Part shown: positions 23,701 to 29,191 of the stretch, piece by piece
Position numbering within the stretch: the stretch's first letter is position 1
Layout: the number at the start of each line of letters is the position of its first letter
Program-made: the position numbers and the translations under genes
IMG/VR virus record: IMGVR_UViG_3300034105_000532
Location: 1 to 29,191 of that record
Strand: one strand, 5' to 3'
DNA: 29,191 nt
Origin: a virus
The notes under the pieces: model-generated
Told to the model about the DNA's origin: nothing
Seen by the model: the letters and a program-made list of their open reading frames with translations, nothing else
Database searches by the model: none

Positions 23701-24156
23701 TTACCCGAATACAACTGCCATAGCAATTGCCTTACCTGTTGATGCAGGTGTAAAACCTAAATTTGTAGCCGCAACATTTGCTGCAAGCTGTGTATTTGTA
23801 ATTGTTGTATTTGCAATTTGGGTTGCAGTAATTGTAGTGTTTGCAATCTGCGTTGCAGTAATTGTTGTATTAGCAATTTGTGTTGCAGTGATTGTAGCAT
23901 TTGCAATTTGTGTCGCAGTGATTGTAGCATTAGCAATTTGTGTTGCAGTAACTGCTGTATTTGCAATCTTCGCTGTCGTTACGGCTGTATTAGCAATCTT
24001 TGCTGTAGTGACAGCTAAATCAGTTATTTGATCAGTAACGATACCTGTAATTAATCCGCCTGTCATTTCCCAAACATAACCCGACCATGTGTATGTGCGT
24101 GGACCTACCGTGTAAGTGTCGTTAGTAGCTGGGGAAGCAGGGAATGTAAATGCCAT
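23701..24156 (-). CDS. Fibre protein with eight decapeptide repeats
   Basis: A 151-aa protein from ATG at 24156. An upstream ATG (24186) is possible, but this start places the conserved FPASPATNDTYTVGPRTYTW hairpin at the N-terminus as in neighbouring fibres. Residues 48-127 are eight tandem units of AVTTAKIANT/TITATQIANT type in strict 10-residue register, followed by a C-terminal NVAATNLGFTPASTGKAIAM region. It likely forms a trimeric extended spacer with little room for a head domain, so it may be a linker or a scaffold for other fibre parts. It starts 10 nt after the preceding stop. Confidence 0.8.
   Translation of the reverse strand: MAFTFPASPATNDTYTVGPRTYTWSGYVWEMTGGLITGIVTDQITDLAVTTAKIANTAVTTAKIANTAVTATQIANATITATQIANATITATQIANTTITATQIANTTITATQIANTTITNTQLAANVAATNLGFTPASTGKAIAMAVVFG
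23776..24015 (-). repeat. Eight-copy 30-bp tandem repeat
   Basis: A 30-bp unit (protein TITATQIAN plus one variable residue) repeats eight times without spacers. Central copies are nearly identical at DNA level while the first two (AVTTAKIAN) and last (TITNTQLAA) diverge. Copy number could change by slippage without breaking the frame. Confidence 0.9.
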
Positions 24157-24166
24157 TAGATACCTG

Positions 24167-24826
24167 CTACGACTTCCTATATCCATAAACGCTAATTTGC
24201 CCAGCAGTCATTGTTCCTGAACTATCATTAAAAAATCTAAAATCCGTGTAACTGGTTGAGTTTTCTAATGAACCCGCAAAAGTTCCAACGTAACCACGCC
24301 CATAGTACCCACCATTCATTTGAGTTCTAACGGAAAGAAACGGGGCTATCAAATCAAATGTGCTAGATGTGGTTGGTACACCAGCATCAGTAAGACCAAC
24401 AAACCAAAAGTTTGAATTATTCTGTGGCACAAAAGTCCACGCCGTAGCATTATATAATGCATAAACCATGTTCCCGTAATAACCAGTAGCAGTAGTACCC
24501 ATTTTCAAAGCAAGTCCTTGCGAAGCACTCGTTTGCAGACCAGTTACAACTACTCTGTAATTATCGTAAGTTGCAGAAAAAACATTTGTAACAGCAGTTG
24601 CTGCCTCACCTGCAACAACTGCTTGCGTTTTAATGAACTCTAAACCTGTTGGGTTTTGTGCAGGGCTGTTCGGGATAACCCACGCCGTACCGTTGTAAAT
24701 ATACAAACGGTCCGTGTCGGTCTCAAAAATCATTTGACCTTCAAACGGCACAGCAGGGCGGGTTGAAGAAGTACACACACCAGGTTTAATAATTGATTGC
24801 GCACCAACAACAGAACTAAGAGGCAT
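24167..24826 (-). CDS. Anchor-family fibre protein 3
   Basis: A 219-aa protein from ATG at 24826, chosen over an ATG 16 codons earlier because 24826 overlaps the preceding stop by 1 nt (TAATG) and gives an N-terminus like its two upstream paralogues. Residues 13-50 are the shared anchor: KPGVCTSSTRPAVPFEGQMI, then ETDTDRLYIYNGTAWV. The rest is a separate beta-rich head with repeated aromatic and Gly residues (GYYGNMVYALYNATAWTFVP, FRFFNDSSGTMTAGQISVYG) like other phage receptor-binding heads. Probably a minor adhesin, unnamed. Confidence 0.75.
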   Translation of the reverse strand: MPLSSVVGAQSIIKPGVCTSSTRPAVPFEGQMIFETDTDRLYIYNGTAWVIPNSPAQNPTGLEFIKTQAVVAGEAATAVTNVFSATYDNYRVVVTGLQTSASQGLALKMGTTATGYYGNMVYALYNATAWTFVPQNNSNFWFVGLTDAGVPTTSSTFDLIAPFLSVRTQMNGGYYGRGYVGTFAGSLENSTSYTDFRFFNDSSGTMTAGQISVYGYRKS

Positions 24827-26018
24827 TATCCTGAAATCTCCATAAGGGTAATTCGGTTTACGGCACCAGACCACAAAACAAAAGAACCACCCAATGTAGT
24901 GTGGTTTATTCCTGTAAGAGAATAAGTAATAGTTGAAGTAGTACCAGCAGTATCAAAAGCATGAATATCGTATTGTTGATGAGCCGAAACTCCGTATGAA
25001 CCAGCAGAGTTCATTTGAAAGTTGTGTGTCCAATCACCAAAAGAATTACTACTGGAAGTAATTTTATTACCAGAGCCAACAGCACCTCTGCGAATCCACA
25101 AAGAATAATAGTTAGAAAAGTTAGTTGGATAACCACCAAAAGTAAAAAATATAATTATTTTTGAAGAAGCAGACTTTGGAGTAATCTGTACAAGGTTGCT
25201 AATAAACATGGTTTCAGAAGCACTAGTAAGATTTTGGTCGCCAAATGCTGGCTGATTAGTTACAACCTGCAAAACACTTCCGTTTGTTGTAGCAGATGAC
25301 GCAAAATATCTCCACGATGAACCATTCCAAACACCAAGCATGTCGGTGTCAGTTTCATAAATCATCTGCCCCTCAAACGGTGTTGCGGGTCTGTTAGACG
25401 AAGTACAAACGCCTGGTCTTAGCCCTTGTGTAGTAGCAGAAATAGTCATCAGCGAATCCTTGTCCCAGAAAAAGAATTGTATGTAATACCAGCAGAATAA
25501 AGACCAGTAGCAGGCACAATCCACCTGACTCTTACGGTGTCAGCAACAGCAAGTTTTACTGTTGCTGACGAAATAGAGAAAACATCTGACCCCCCTTGCG
25601 CTGGTGTTTGAGAACCATTTATGTCCAACCCAGTGCTACCAGATGTGACTAATTGGATTCTAAAATAACCGCTTGTTCCAATGTTGTAACAGTTTCCTGC
25701 AACATTAAATTGATAAATGCCAGCCTGCCCCGCAGGAACAGTGAATACCCCAGAACTGACCGATGATGTGTCATCATACAAGGTGGTGTTGTATGCGAGA
25801 TAAGCATTATTAACGACACTTCCGTTTCCCCCAGAAAAATACACAAGGAAGTTTGGGTACACCGTTGCCGAAGTTGGTGAATACGAACCTGCGCTACTTG
25901 TCAGCACCCACGCTGTTCCGTTGTATACCAACACTCTGTCGGTATCAGTCTCATAAATTTGCTGTCCTTCAAACGGAGAAGCAGGGCGAGTAGAACTAGT
26001 GCAAACCCCTTGCTTCAA
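24677..26018 (-). repeat. Three dispersed copies of a PFEGQ anchor module
   Basis: A module of about 38 residues recurs at 25902-26018, 25306-25422 and 24677-24790: (K/R)xGVCTSS(T/N)RPAxPFEGQ, then (I)(Y/F)ETDTDxxxV(Y/W)NGxxW. DNA similarity extends over most of the module, whereas the sequence after it is unrelated among the three genes. Confidence 0.85.
24826..25449 (-). CDS. Anchor-family fibre protein 2
   Basis: A 207-aa protein from ATG at 25449 (MTISATTQGLRPGVCTSSNR), which overlaps the preceding stop as TGATG; an ATG 25 codons upstream would lie inside the previous gene and adds an unlikely aromatic stretch. Residues 10-48 are the shared anchor (PATPFEGQMIYETDTDMLGV). The head ends VNRITLMEISG and contains ITPKSASSKIIIFFTFGGYP, a pattern I recognise from fibre heads in marine phages that close with an 'ITLMEI' strand. 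It is probably a minor receptor-binding protein of a family without an established function. Confidence 0.75.
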   Translation of the reverse strand: MTISATTQGLRPGVCTSSNRPATPFEGQMIYETDTDMLGVWNGSSWRYFASSATTNGSVLQVVTNQPAFGDQNLTSASETMFISNLVQITPKSASSKIIIFFTFGGYPTNFSNYYSLWIRRGAVGSGNKITSSSNSFGDWTHNFQMNSAGSYGVSAHQQYDIHAFDTAGTTSTITYSLTGINHTTLGGSFVLWSGAVNRITLMEISG

Positions 26019-26051
26019 AGAACCAATACCGTAAGCAGAATCTAAACCCAT
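25449..26051 (-). CDS. Anchor-family fibre protein 1 with C1q/TNF-like head
   Basis: A 200-aa protein. Residues 12-50 are the shared anchor (KQGVCTSSTRPASPFEGQQI). The rest looks like a C1q/TNF-type jelly roll: AYLAYNTTLYDD, SGVFTVPAGQAGIYQFNVAG (the classic 'F..P..G.Y.F' stretch), FRIQLVTSG, DTVRVRWIVPATG and a final FSGTRI. C1q-like heads are trimeric and bind ligands at their outer faces, so this fits a short trimeric adhesin. Its ATG overlaps the upstream stop as TGATG. The domain call relies on the strand order and motif, not on alignment. Confidence 0.75.
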   Translation of the reverse strand: MGLDSAYGIGSLKQGVCTSSTRPASPFEGQQIYETDTDRVLVYNGTAWVLTSSAGSYSPTSATVYPNFLVYFSGGNGSVVNNAYLAYNTTLYDDTSSVSSGVFTVPAGQAGIYQFNVAGNCYNIGTSGYFRIQLVTSGSTGLDINGSQTPAQGGSDVFSISSATVKLAVADTVRVRWIVPATGLYSAGITYNSFSGTRIR

Positions 26052-26386
26052 CAGTTCGTCTTATCCCAGCCAACCACCGTAACATTTACTTTGCTCGCCG
26101 TGTCAGACAAGCCCTGTAAAGTCTCAGTAGCCAACAAAACTAAAGCTGTATCCCAAACCATCACATCATTGGCACCAATCGGCAACGCAGACATTATTCT
26201 ATTAGCAGCAGTAGCCGCAGAACCAATAGCTAAAGTAACAGTACGGTCAACCGTATCCGTGTTAGCAATAATGATTTGCTTAACCACATATGTATGACCA
26301 GCCGCTACTGTGAACAAAGTCGTAGTAGAAGTACCAAGTTGGGTAGGCGCACACAATCTTGCTTCCGCTCTGTCACCTGATGCCAT
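26051..26386 (-). CDS. Small beta-sandwich virion protein (copy A)
   Basis: A 111-aa protein, MASGDRAEARLCAPTQLGTS, then AAGHTYVVKQIIIANTDTVD, MSALPIGANDVMVWDTALVL and KVNVTVVGWDKTN. The pattern of strands and the 'VKQIIIANTD...VTLAI...PIGAND' core matches copy B at 23335-23688 despite low identity, suggesting a shared fold and perhaps role. This type of small protein is frequent in phages of freshwater and soil bacteria; it could be a fibre cap or decoration protein. It starts 1 nt after the 280-aa fibre gene. Confidence 0.7.
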   Translation of the reverse strand: MASGDRAEARLCAPTQLGTSTTTLFTVAAGHTYVVKQIIIANTDTVDRTVTLAIGSAATAANRIMSALPIGANDVMVWDTALVLLATETLQGLSDTASKVNVTVVGWDKTN

Positions 26387-26387
26387 A

Positions 26388-27230
26388 TTAGCTCCCTATA
26401 TCCATAAGTATTATTGCTGCATTCCGAGTATCAGTCATAACATCTGAACTAAATGTTGCATTAACCCATGCGCTACCGCTCCATTGTAGCACTTGACCCG
26501 AACTTGCGCTAGTGATAGTTACATCGCCAATATCATCCAGCGCATTAATGGTTGGAATTGTTGCATTTACCCAAGCCGAACCATCCCACTTCAAGAACTG
26601 CCCTGTGGAAATACTCGTAATAGTTACATCTCCAACATCATCAAGTGCATTAATAGTTGGAATTGCAGCCCAAGCCAAGCCTGTAGCTGTTGAAGAATTA
26701 GCTTTTAAGAAATAACCGTCTGTCCCCGCACTTAATTTTGCAGCAACATTATCAGCAGTTCCTACAATCAAATCACCCTTTGCATCAATCACATTAAGAG
26801 GTACGCTGTCTGGGACTGCACCAATTTCTGCCCACGCAGAACTGTAATAAACATAAGTTCCGCCAGTTACAGAGTCAAACCATATTTGACCAGCAATAGG
26901 GGAAGACGGAGGTGCATCAGAGACCACTGCAGCCATACCTGAAGAACCAATCTCAACCCAGAAAGAATCATAATAAACAAATGTTTGAGCAGTATCTGAA
27001 TCAAACCATAAGTCCCCCGAAGATGGGCTAACAGGTGGTGTTGTAGAAATCGCTATACTGCTACCAGTAGCGATAGCAGATGCCGCAGAGCTTAGTATAG
27101 AAATTGCATTACTAGAATCCTTATAATATAAAATACCATCATTATAATTGACAGCAAGCTCCCCAGCTTCAAGCGAAGTGGGGGCTGTATTTGCCGTTCC
27201 AGAATTCTTTAATTTAATTACATTAGCCAT
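26388..27230 (-). CDS. Fibre protein with duplicated hairpin and 35-residue repeats
   Basis: A 280-aa protein. Residues 1-45 (MANVIKLKNSGTANTAPTSL, ELAVNYNDGILYY) are an anchor like that of the 622-aa fibre. Two W-capped hairpins follow: PSSGDLWFDSDTAQTFVYYD and PIAGQIWFDSVTGGTYVYYS (residues 68-137). Residues 140-185 hold an IDAKGDLIVGTADNVAAKLS segment frequent in phage fibres. Residues 191-260 are two 35-residue repeats of the PTINALDDVGDVTIT type. The end is AAIILMDIGS, a C-terminal tag like those of two neighbours. SD AGAGG is present. It is probably an elongated fibre or a baseplate-attached spike. Confidence 0.75.
   Translation of the reverse strand: MANVIKLKNSGTANTAPTSLEAGELAVNYNDGILYYKDSSNAISILSSAASAIATGSSIAISTTPPVSPSSGDLWFDSDTAQTFVYYDSFWVEIGSSGMAAVVSDAPPSSPIAGQIWFDSVTGGTYVYYSSAWAEIGAVPDSVPLNVIDAKGDLIVGTADNVAAKLSAGTDGYFLKANSSTATGLAWAAIPTINALDDVGDVTITSISTGQFLKWDGSAWVNATIPTINALDDIGDVTITSASSGQVLQWSGSAWVNATFSSDVMTDTRNAAIILMDIGS
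26451..26660 (-). repeat. Two-copy 105-bp tandem repeat
   Basis: Residues 191-225 and 226-260 of the 280-aa fibre are two copies of a 35-residue unit, PTINALDD(V/I)GDVTITS then SGQ(F/V)L(K/Q)W-GSAWVNAT, clearly similar at DNA level. Confidence 0.88.
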
Positions 27231-27243
27231 TCAAGCCTCTTAA

Positions 27244-29112
27244 TTAGAAAGTACCACCATCTATTGTAGCAGTATTTGCAGCAAGCGCTGTGAGCTGTGA
27301 GCTAAAGGCTTGAACATTAGACCCAATTGCAAGACCCAATGCAGTTCTTGCATCAGAAGTCGTTGTTGAACCAGTACCACCATAAGCAACACCGATAGCA
27401 GTTCCTTGCCATACGCCAGTGCCAATAGTTCCTACAGATGTAAGGCTTGAAGTAATGACGCTTGATGCCAAAGTTGTATTTGAAAGAACGGCAGAGCCGC
27501 CAATGTAGTATGACTTACCAGCAAGAATATTGAAATGCTCAGAAGATGTCCAAGCATCGGTAGCATCTACCCAGTTAAGAGTCTTGTCTGTTGCGCCAAG
27601 AACTGTAATACCAGCACCATCAGCTGTTGTATCTGTTGGTGTTGCAACATTAGCAAGAACAACATTCTTGTCCTCAACAACGAGTGTTGCTGTGTTAAGA
27701 GTTGTTGTATTACCATTAACAATCAAATCCCCAGAAACTGTGAGGTTGTTTGAGATAGTAACATTGGCTGGAAGGCTAAGCGTTACTGCACCAACACCAG
27801 AGTTTGACACTGCAATCTCGTTCGCTGTTCCTGTTAAACCAGTTACAAGGTTTGTTGCTCTATCACTAACTTGTGAAGCAGTGATTGAAATTGTTGAGTT
27901 TGCAGCAGCAGTTAAACGACCCTGTGCATCAACAGTAAATGTAGCAACAGTTCCTGCAGCACCATAAGAACCACCAGTAACGGCTGTGTTATCAAGGTCA
28001 ATTGTAACCTGATCTGTTGCACCACCAGCAGTTGCTGTAAGACCAGTACCACCAGAGATTGTTAATGTATCCCCTGCAGTAATTGTTTGACTAGTTCCAG
28101 TATCGCCAGCAAGTGTGAATGCTTGAGCAGCTACCGAGAAGTTGACCTTTGTATTGGCATCATCATAAGTAACTGTAATCCCAGATTGTGTACCATTAGT
28201 TACTAATGTGCCAAAAGCATCTTGGGCAGCTTCTACAAAATCAGAAACGGCTGTTGATGCAATTGAGATTGATGTAGACACAGCATTGGTCAAACGACCT
28301 TGAGCGTCAACCGTGAATGTTCCAACAGAAGATGCATTGCCATAAGTAGCAGCTGTAACAGCGGTATTAGCAAGATCCAAAGTGACAGCACCAGATGTTC
28401 CACCACCAGACAATCCAGTTCCAGCGGTTACTGATTCAATATCACCAGCATCGTTGGTAAAGCTAATTACACCAGTTGTAGTATTATAGGCAAGATCTCC
28501 AGAAACACTAATTGATGCTCTTGTATTTGCTGTAAAATCACTAACTTGTGAAGACAAGATAGAGATTGTATTACTAGTTGCTCCTGTCAAACGACCTTGA
28601 GCATCAACTGTAAACACACCAACAGCTGATGTGTTACCATATGTACCAGCAATAACGGCTGTATTATCAAGATTTAATGTGATTGTGTCAACAGATGCTG
28701 CTGATGATGTTAAACCAGTTCCACCAGCAATTGTAAGAGTATCAGTTCCACTAGAAATAGAAACTGAGCCGCTATCGCCAGCCGCTGTAAAAGAAGTTGC
28801 GACATTGGCAATTGCACCGTCAACATAAAGCTTGGTAGCGGCATGGGTGTTTGCAGAAGGGGTAGGCACAATAACTACACCAGAGAAAGTTTTATCCCCA
28901 GTAATAGTTTGCGTTGTCCCGAGCGTAGTGTATGCTCCATAACCGCCAATTGCAATAACAGATGTTGCACTGCCACCAGCGCCACCAGTTCCTGTACCAT
29001 AATACAAAATATTGTCTGCTTCGTTAAATGCTAATTCCGCATTTTCCAGACTTGTTGGTGCACCTGCAGCACCAACAGATGACCTTCTCTTAATTCTTAG
29101 CGTATTAGCCAT
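27244..29112 (-). CDS. Long repeat-containing tail fibre
   Basis: A 622-aa protein. Residues 1-45 are the anchor (MANTLRIKRRSSVGAAGAPT, LENAELAFNEADNILYY). Residues 65-105 carry ITGDKTFSGVV and AATKLYVDGAI, motifs common in phage fibres. Three repeats at 147-190, 245-290 and 372-417 share TFTVDAQGRLT with a preceding LDNTAVxxxTYG strand. Residues 450-490 hold NLTVSGDLIVNGNTTTLNTA, a fibre motif known from cyanophages and relatives. The C-terminal part has GTGVWQGTAIGVAYGGTGST and ends TIDGGTF. It is Gly/Thr/Ser/Ala-rich throughout, as expected of a trimeric beta fibre. SD GGAGG lies 8 nt before the ATG, which overlaps the upstream stop. Confidence 0.85.
   Translation of the reverse strand: MANTLRIKRRSSVGAAGAPTSLENAELAFNEADNILYYGTGTGGAGGSATSVIAIGGYGAYTTLGTTQTITGDKTFSGVVIVPTPSANTHAATKLYVDGAIANVATSFTAAGDSGSVSISSGTDTLTIAGGTGLTSSAASVDTITLNLDNTAVIAGTYGNTSAVGVFTVDAQGRLTGATSNTISILSSQVSDFTANTRASISVSGDLAYNTTTGVISFTNDAGDIESVTAGTGLSGGGTSGAVTLDLANTAVTAATYGNASSVGTFTVDAQGRLTNAVSTSISIASTAVSDFVEAAQDAFGTLVTNGTQSGITVTYDDANTKVNFSVAAQAFTLAGDTGTSQTITAGDTLTISGGTGLTATAGGATDQVTIDLDNTAVTGGSYGAAGTVATFTVDAQGRLTAAANSTISITASQVSDRATNLVTGLTGTANEIAVSNSGVGAVTLSLPANVTISNNLTVSGDLIVNGNTTTLNTATLVVEDKNVVLANVATPTDTTADGAGITVLGATDKTLNWVDATDAWTSSEHFNILAGKSYYIGGSAVLSNTTLASSVITSSLTSVGTIGTGVWQGTAIGVAYGGTGSTTTSDARTALGLAIGSNVQAFSSQLTALAANTATIDGGTF
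27862..28674 (-). repeat. Three TFTVDAQGRLT repeat units in the long fibre
   Basis: Units at about 28543-28674, 28243-28380 and 27862-27999 code for L-(D/A)-N-T-A-V-x-x-x-(T/S)-Y-G, V-x-T-F-T-V-D-A-Q-G-R-L-T and S-I-S-I-x-x-x-x-V-S-D. Spacing between them varies, so they are dispersed modules rather than strict tandem copies. Confidence 0.85.
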
Positions 29113-29191
29113 TAGTAGTTTCCTCCATCCATTAATAACGATGCTGCACTATGAACATGATCTGCCCTTGCTGCTAGCACACTCACACCTA
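29112..29191 (-). CDS. Fibre protein, C-terminal end only (runs off window edge)
   Basis: A frame open from base 29191 ends with TAA at 29114-29112, overlapping the next ATG by 1 nt. The visible end reads GVSVLAARADHVHSAASLLM then DGGNY. The (A/V)xxADHVH motif is a well-known repeat in phage fibre and head-fibre proteins, and the final MDGGNY resembles the ends IDGGTF and LMDIGS of two downstream fibres. It is therefore another member of the fibre cassette; nothing more can be said of its length. Confidence 0.75.
   Translation of the reverse strand, partial: GVSVLAARADHVHSAASLLMDGGNY

Noticed and set aside
23776-24015. CRISPR-like array of 30-bp repeats
   Set aside because: The repeats are contiguous with no spacers and code in frame for a decapeptide array in a fibre gene; no cas gene is nearby.
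19690-29191. Diversity-generating retroelement acting on the adhesin genes
   Set aside because: No reverse transcriptase, accessory gene or template/variable repeat pair was seen; the repeated anchor DNA is at 5' ends, not at variable 3' ends.
1-29191. tRNA genes or an origin/attachment site
   Set aside because: No cloverleaf-like block with a TTCGA-type arm was noticed in the gaps, gaps are all short, and no integrase gene is present.

Overview
This window is the late structural (virion) region of a tailed phage, read entirely from the minus strand. Every credible gene is on that strand. Genes are packed with 1-nt stop/start overlaps (TAATG or TGATG) at about ten junctions, and no gene-free stretch exceeds about 115 bases. 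A tape measure protein, a G/GT frameshifted pair of tail chaperones, a tail terminator-like protein and a single tail tube protein, with no sheath gene, indicate a siphovirus. The minor tail protein at 1957-2634 resembles a type I associate with actinobacteriophages. Base composition is AT-rich (about 40% GC by eye) and some genes have leaderless-type starts. Together these suggest a phage of a low-GC actinobacterium, possibly freshwater. That host assignment is inference. No terminase, portal, capsid, lysis, replication, integrase or tRNA gene is visible.

Layout in transcription order (high to low coordinates). (1) 29191-19690 is a large adhesin/fibre cassette: the end of a DHVH-type fibre, a 622-aa repeat fibre, a 280-aa fibre, a small beta-sandwich protein, three consecutive proteins with the same N-terminal anchor and different C-terminal heads (one C1q/TNF-like), a protein with eight decapeptide repeats, a second small beta-sandwich protein, a glycine-rich protein and a fibrinogen-like protein sharing an N-terminal tag, a small conserved tail-associated protein, a His-rich tail-collar protein and a fibre-assembly chaperone-like protein. 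(2) 19579-19689 is a compact regulatory gap with a direct repeat, a 17-nt dyad and an extended -10 close to an ATG that lacks a Shine-Dalgarno (SD) sequence. (3) 19569-17125 holds head-tail connector and tail completion genes plus one small unknown gene. (4) 17109-9783 holds the tail tube protein, a strong intergenic hairpin, chaperones G and GT with a double CCCAAAC slippery site, and the tape measure protein. (5) 9783-1957 is the tail tip: two paralogous Dit-like proteins, a 1303-aa hub/adhesin with discoidin-like, PA14-like and LamG-like regions, a fibre with an S74 intramolecular chaperone, and a minor tail protein. (6) 1947-1 holds an HNH homing endonuclease, a metallophosphoesterase, a small zinc-ribbon protein and the start of a gene cut by the window edge.

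The most interesting material is the adhesin cassette. Many small proteins are built from a few interchangeable short N-terminal anchors, C-terminal tags and diverse lectin-like heads, and the cassette lies upstream of the connector genes. The second is a set of short regulatory signals: three 17-nt dyads with 7-3-7 geometry at gene starts, and TATAAT boxes 6-8 nt before SD-less start codons. No RT, template/variable repeats or CRISPR array was found.
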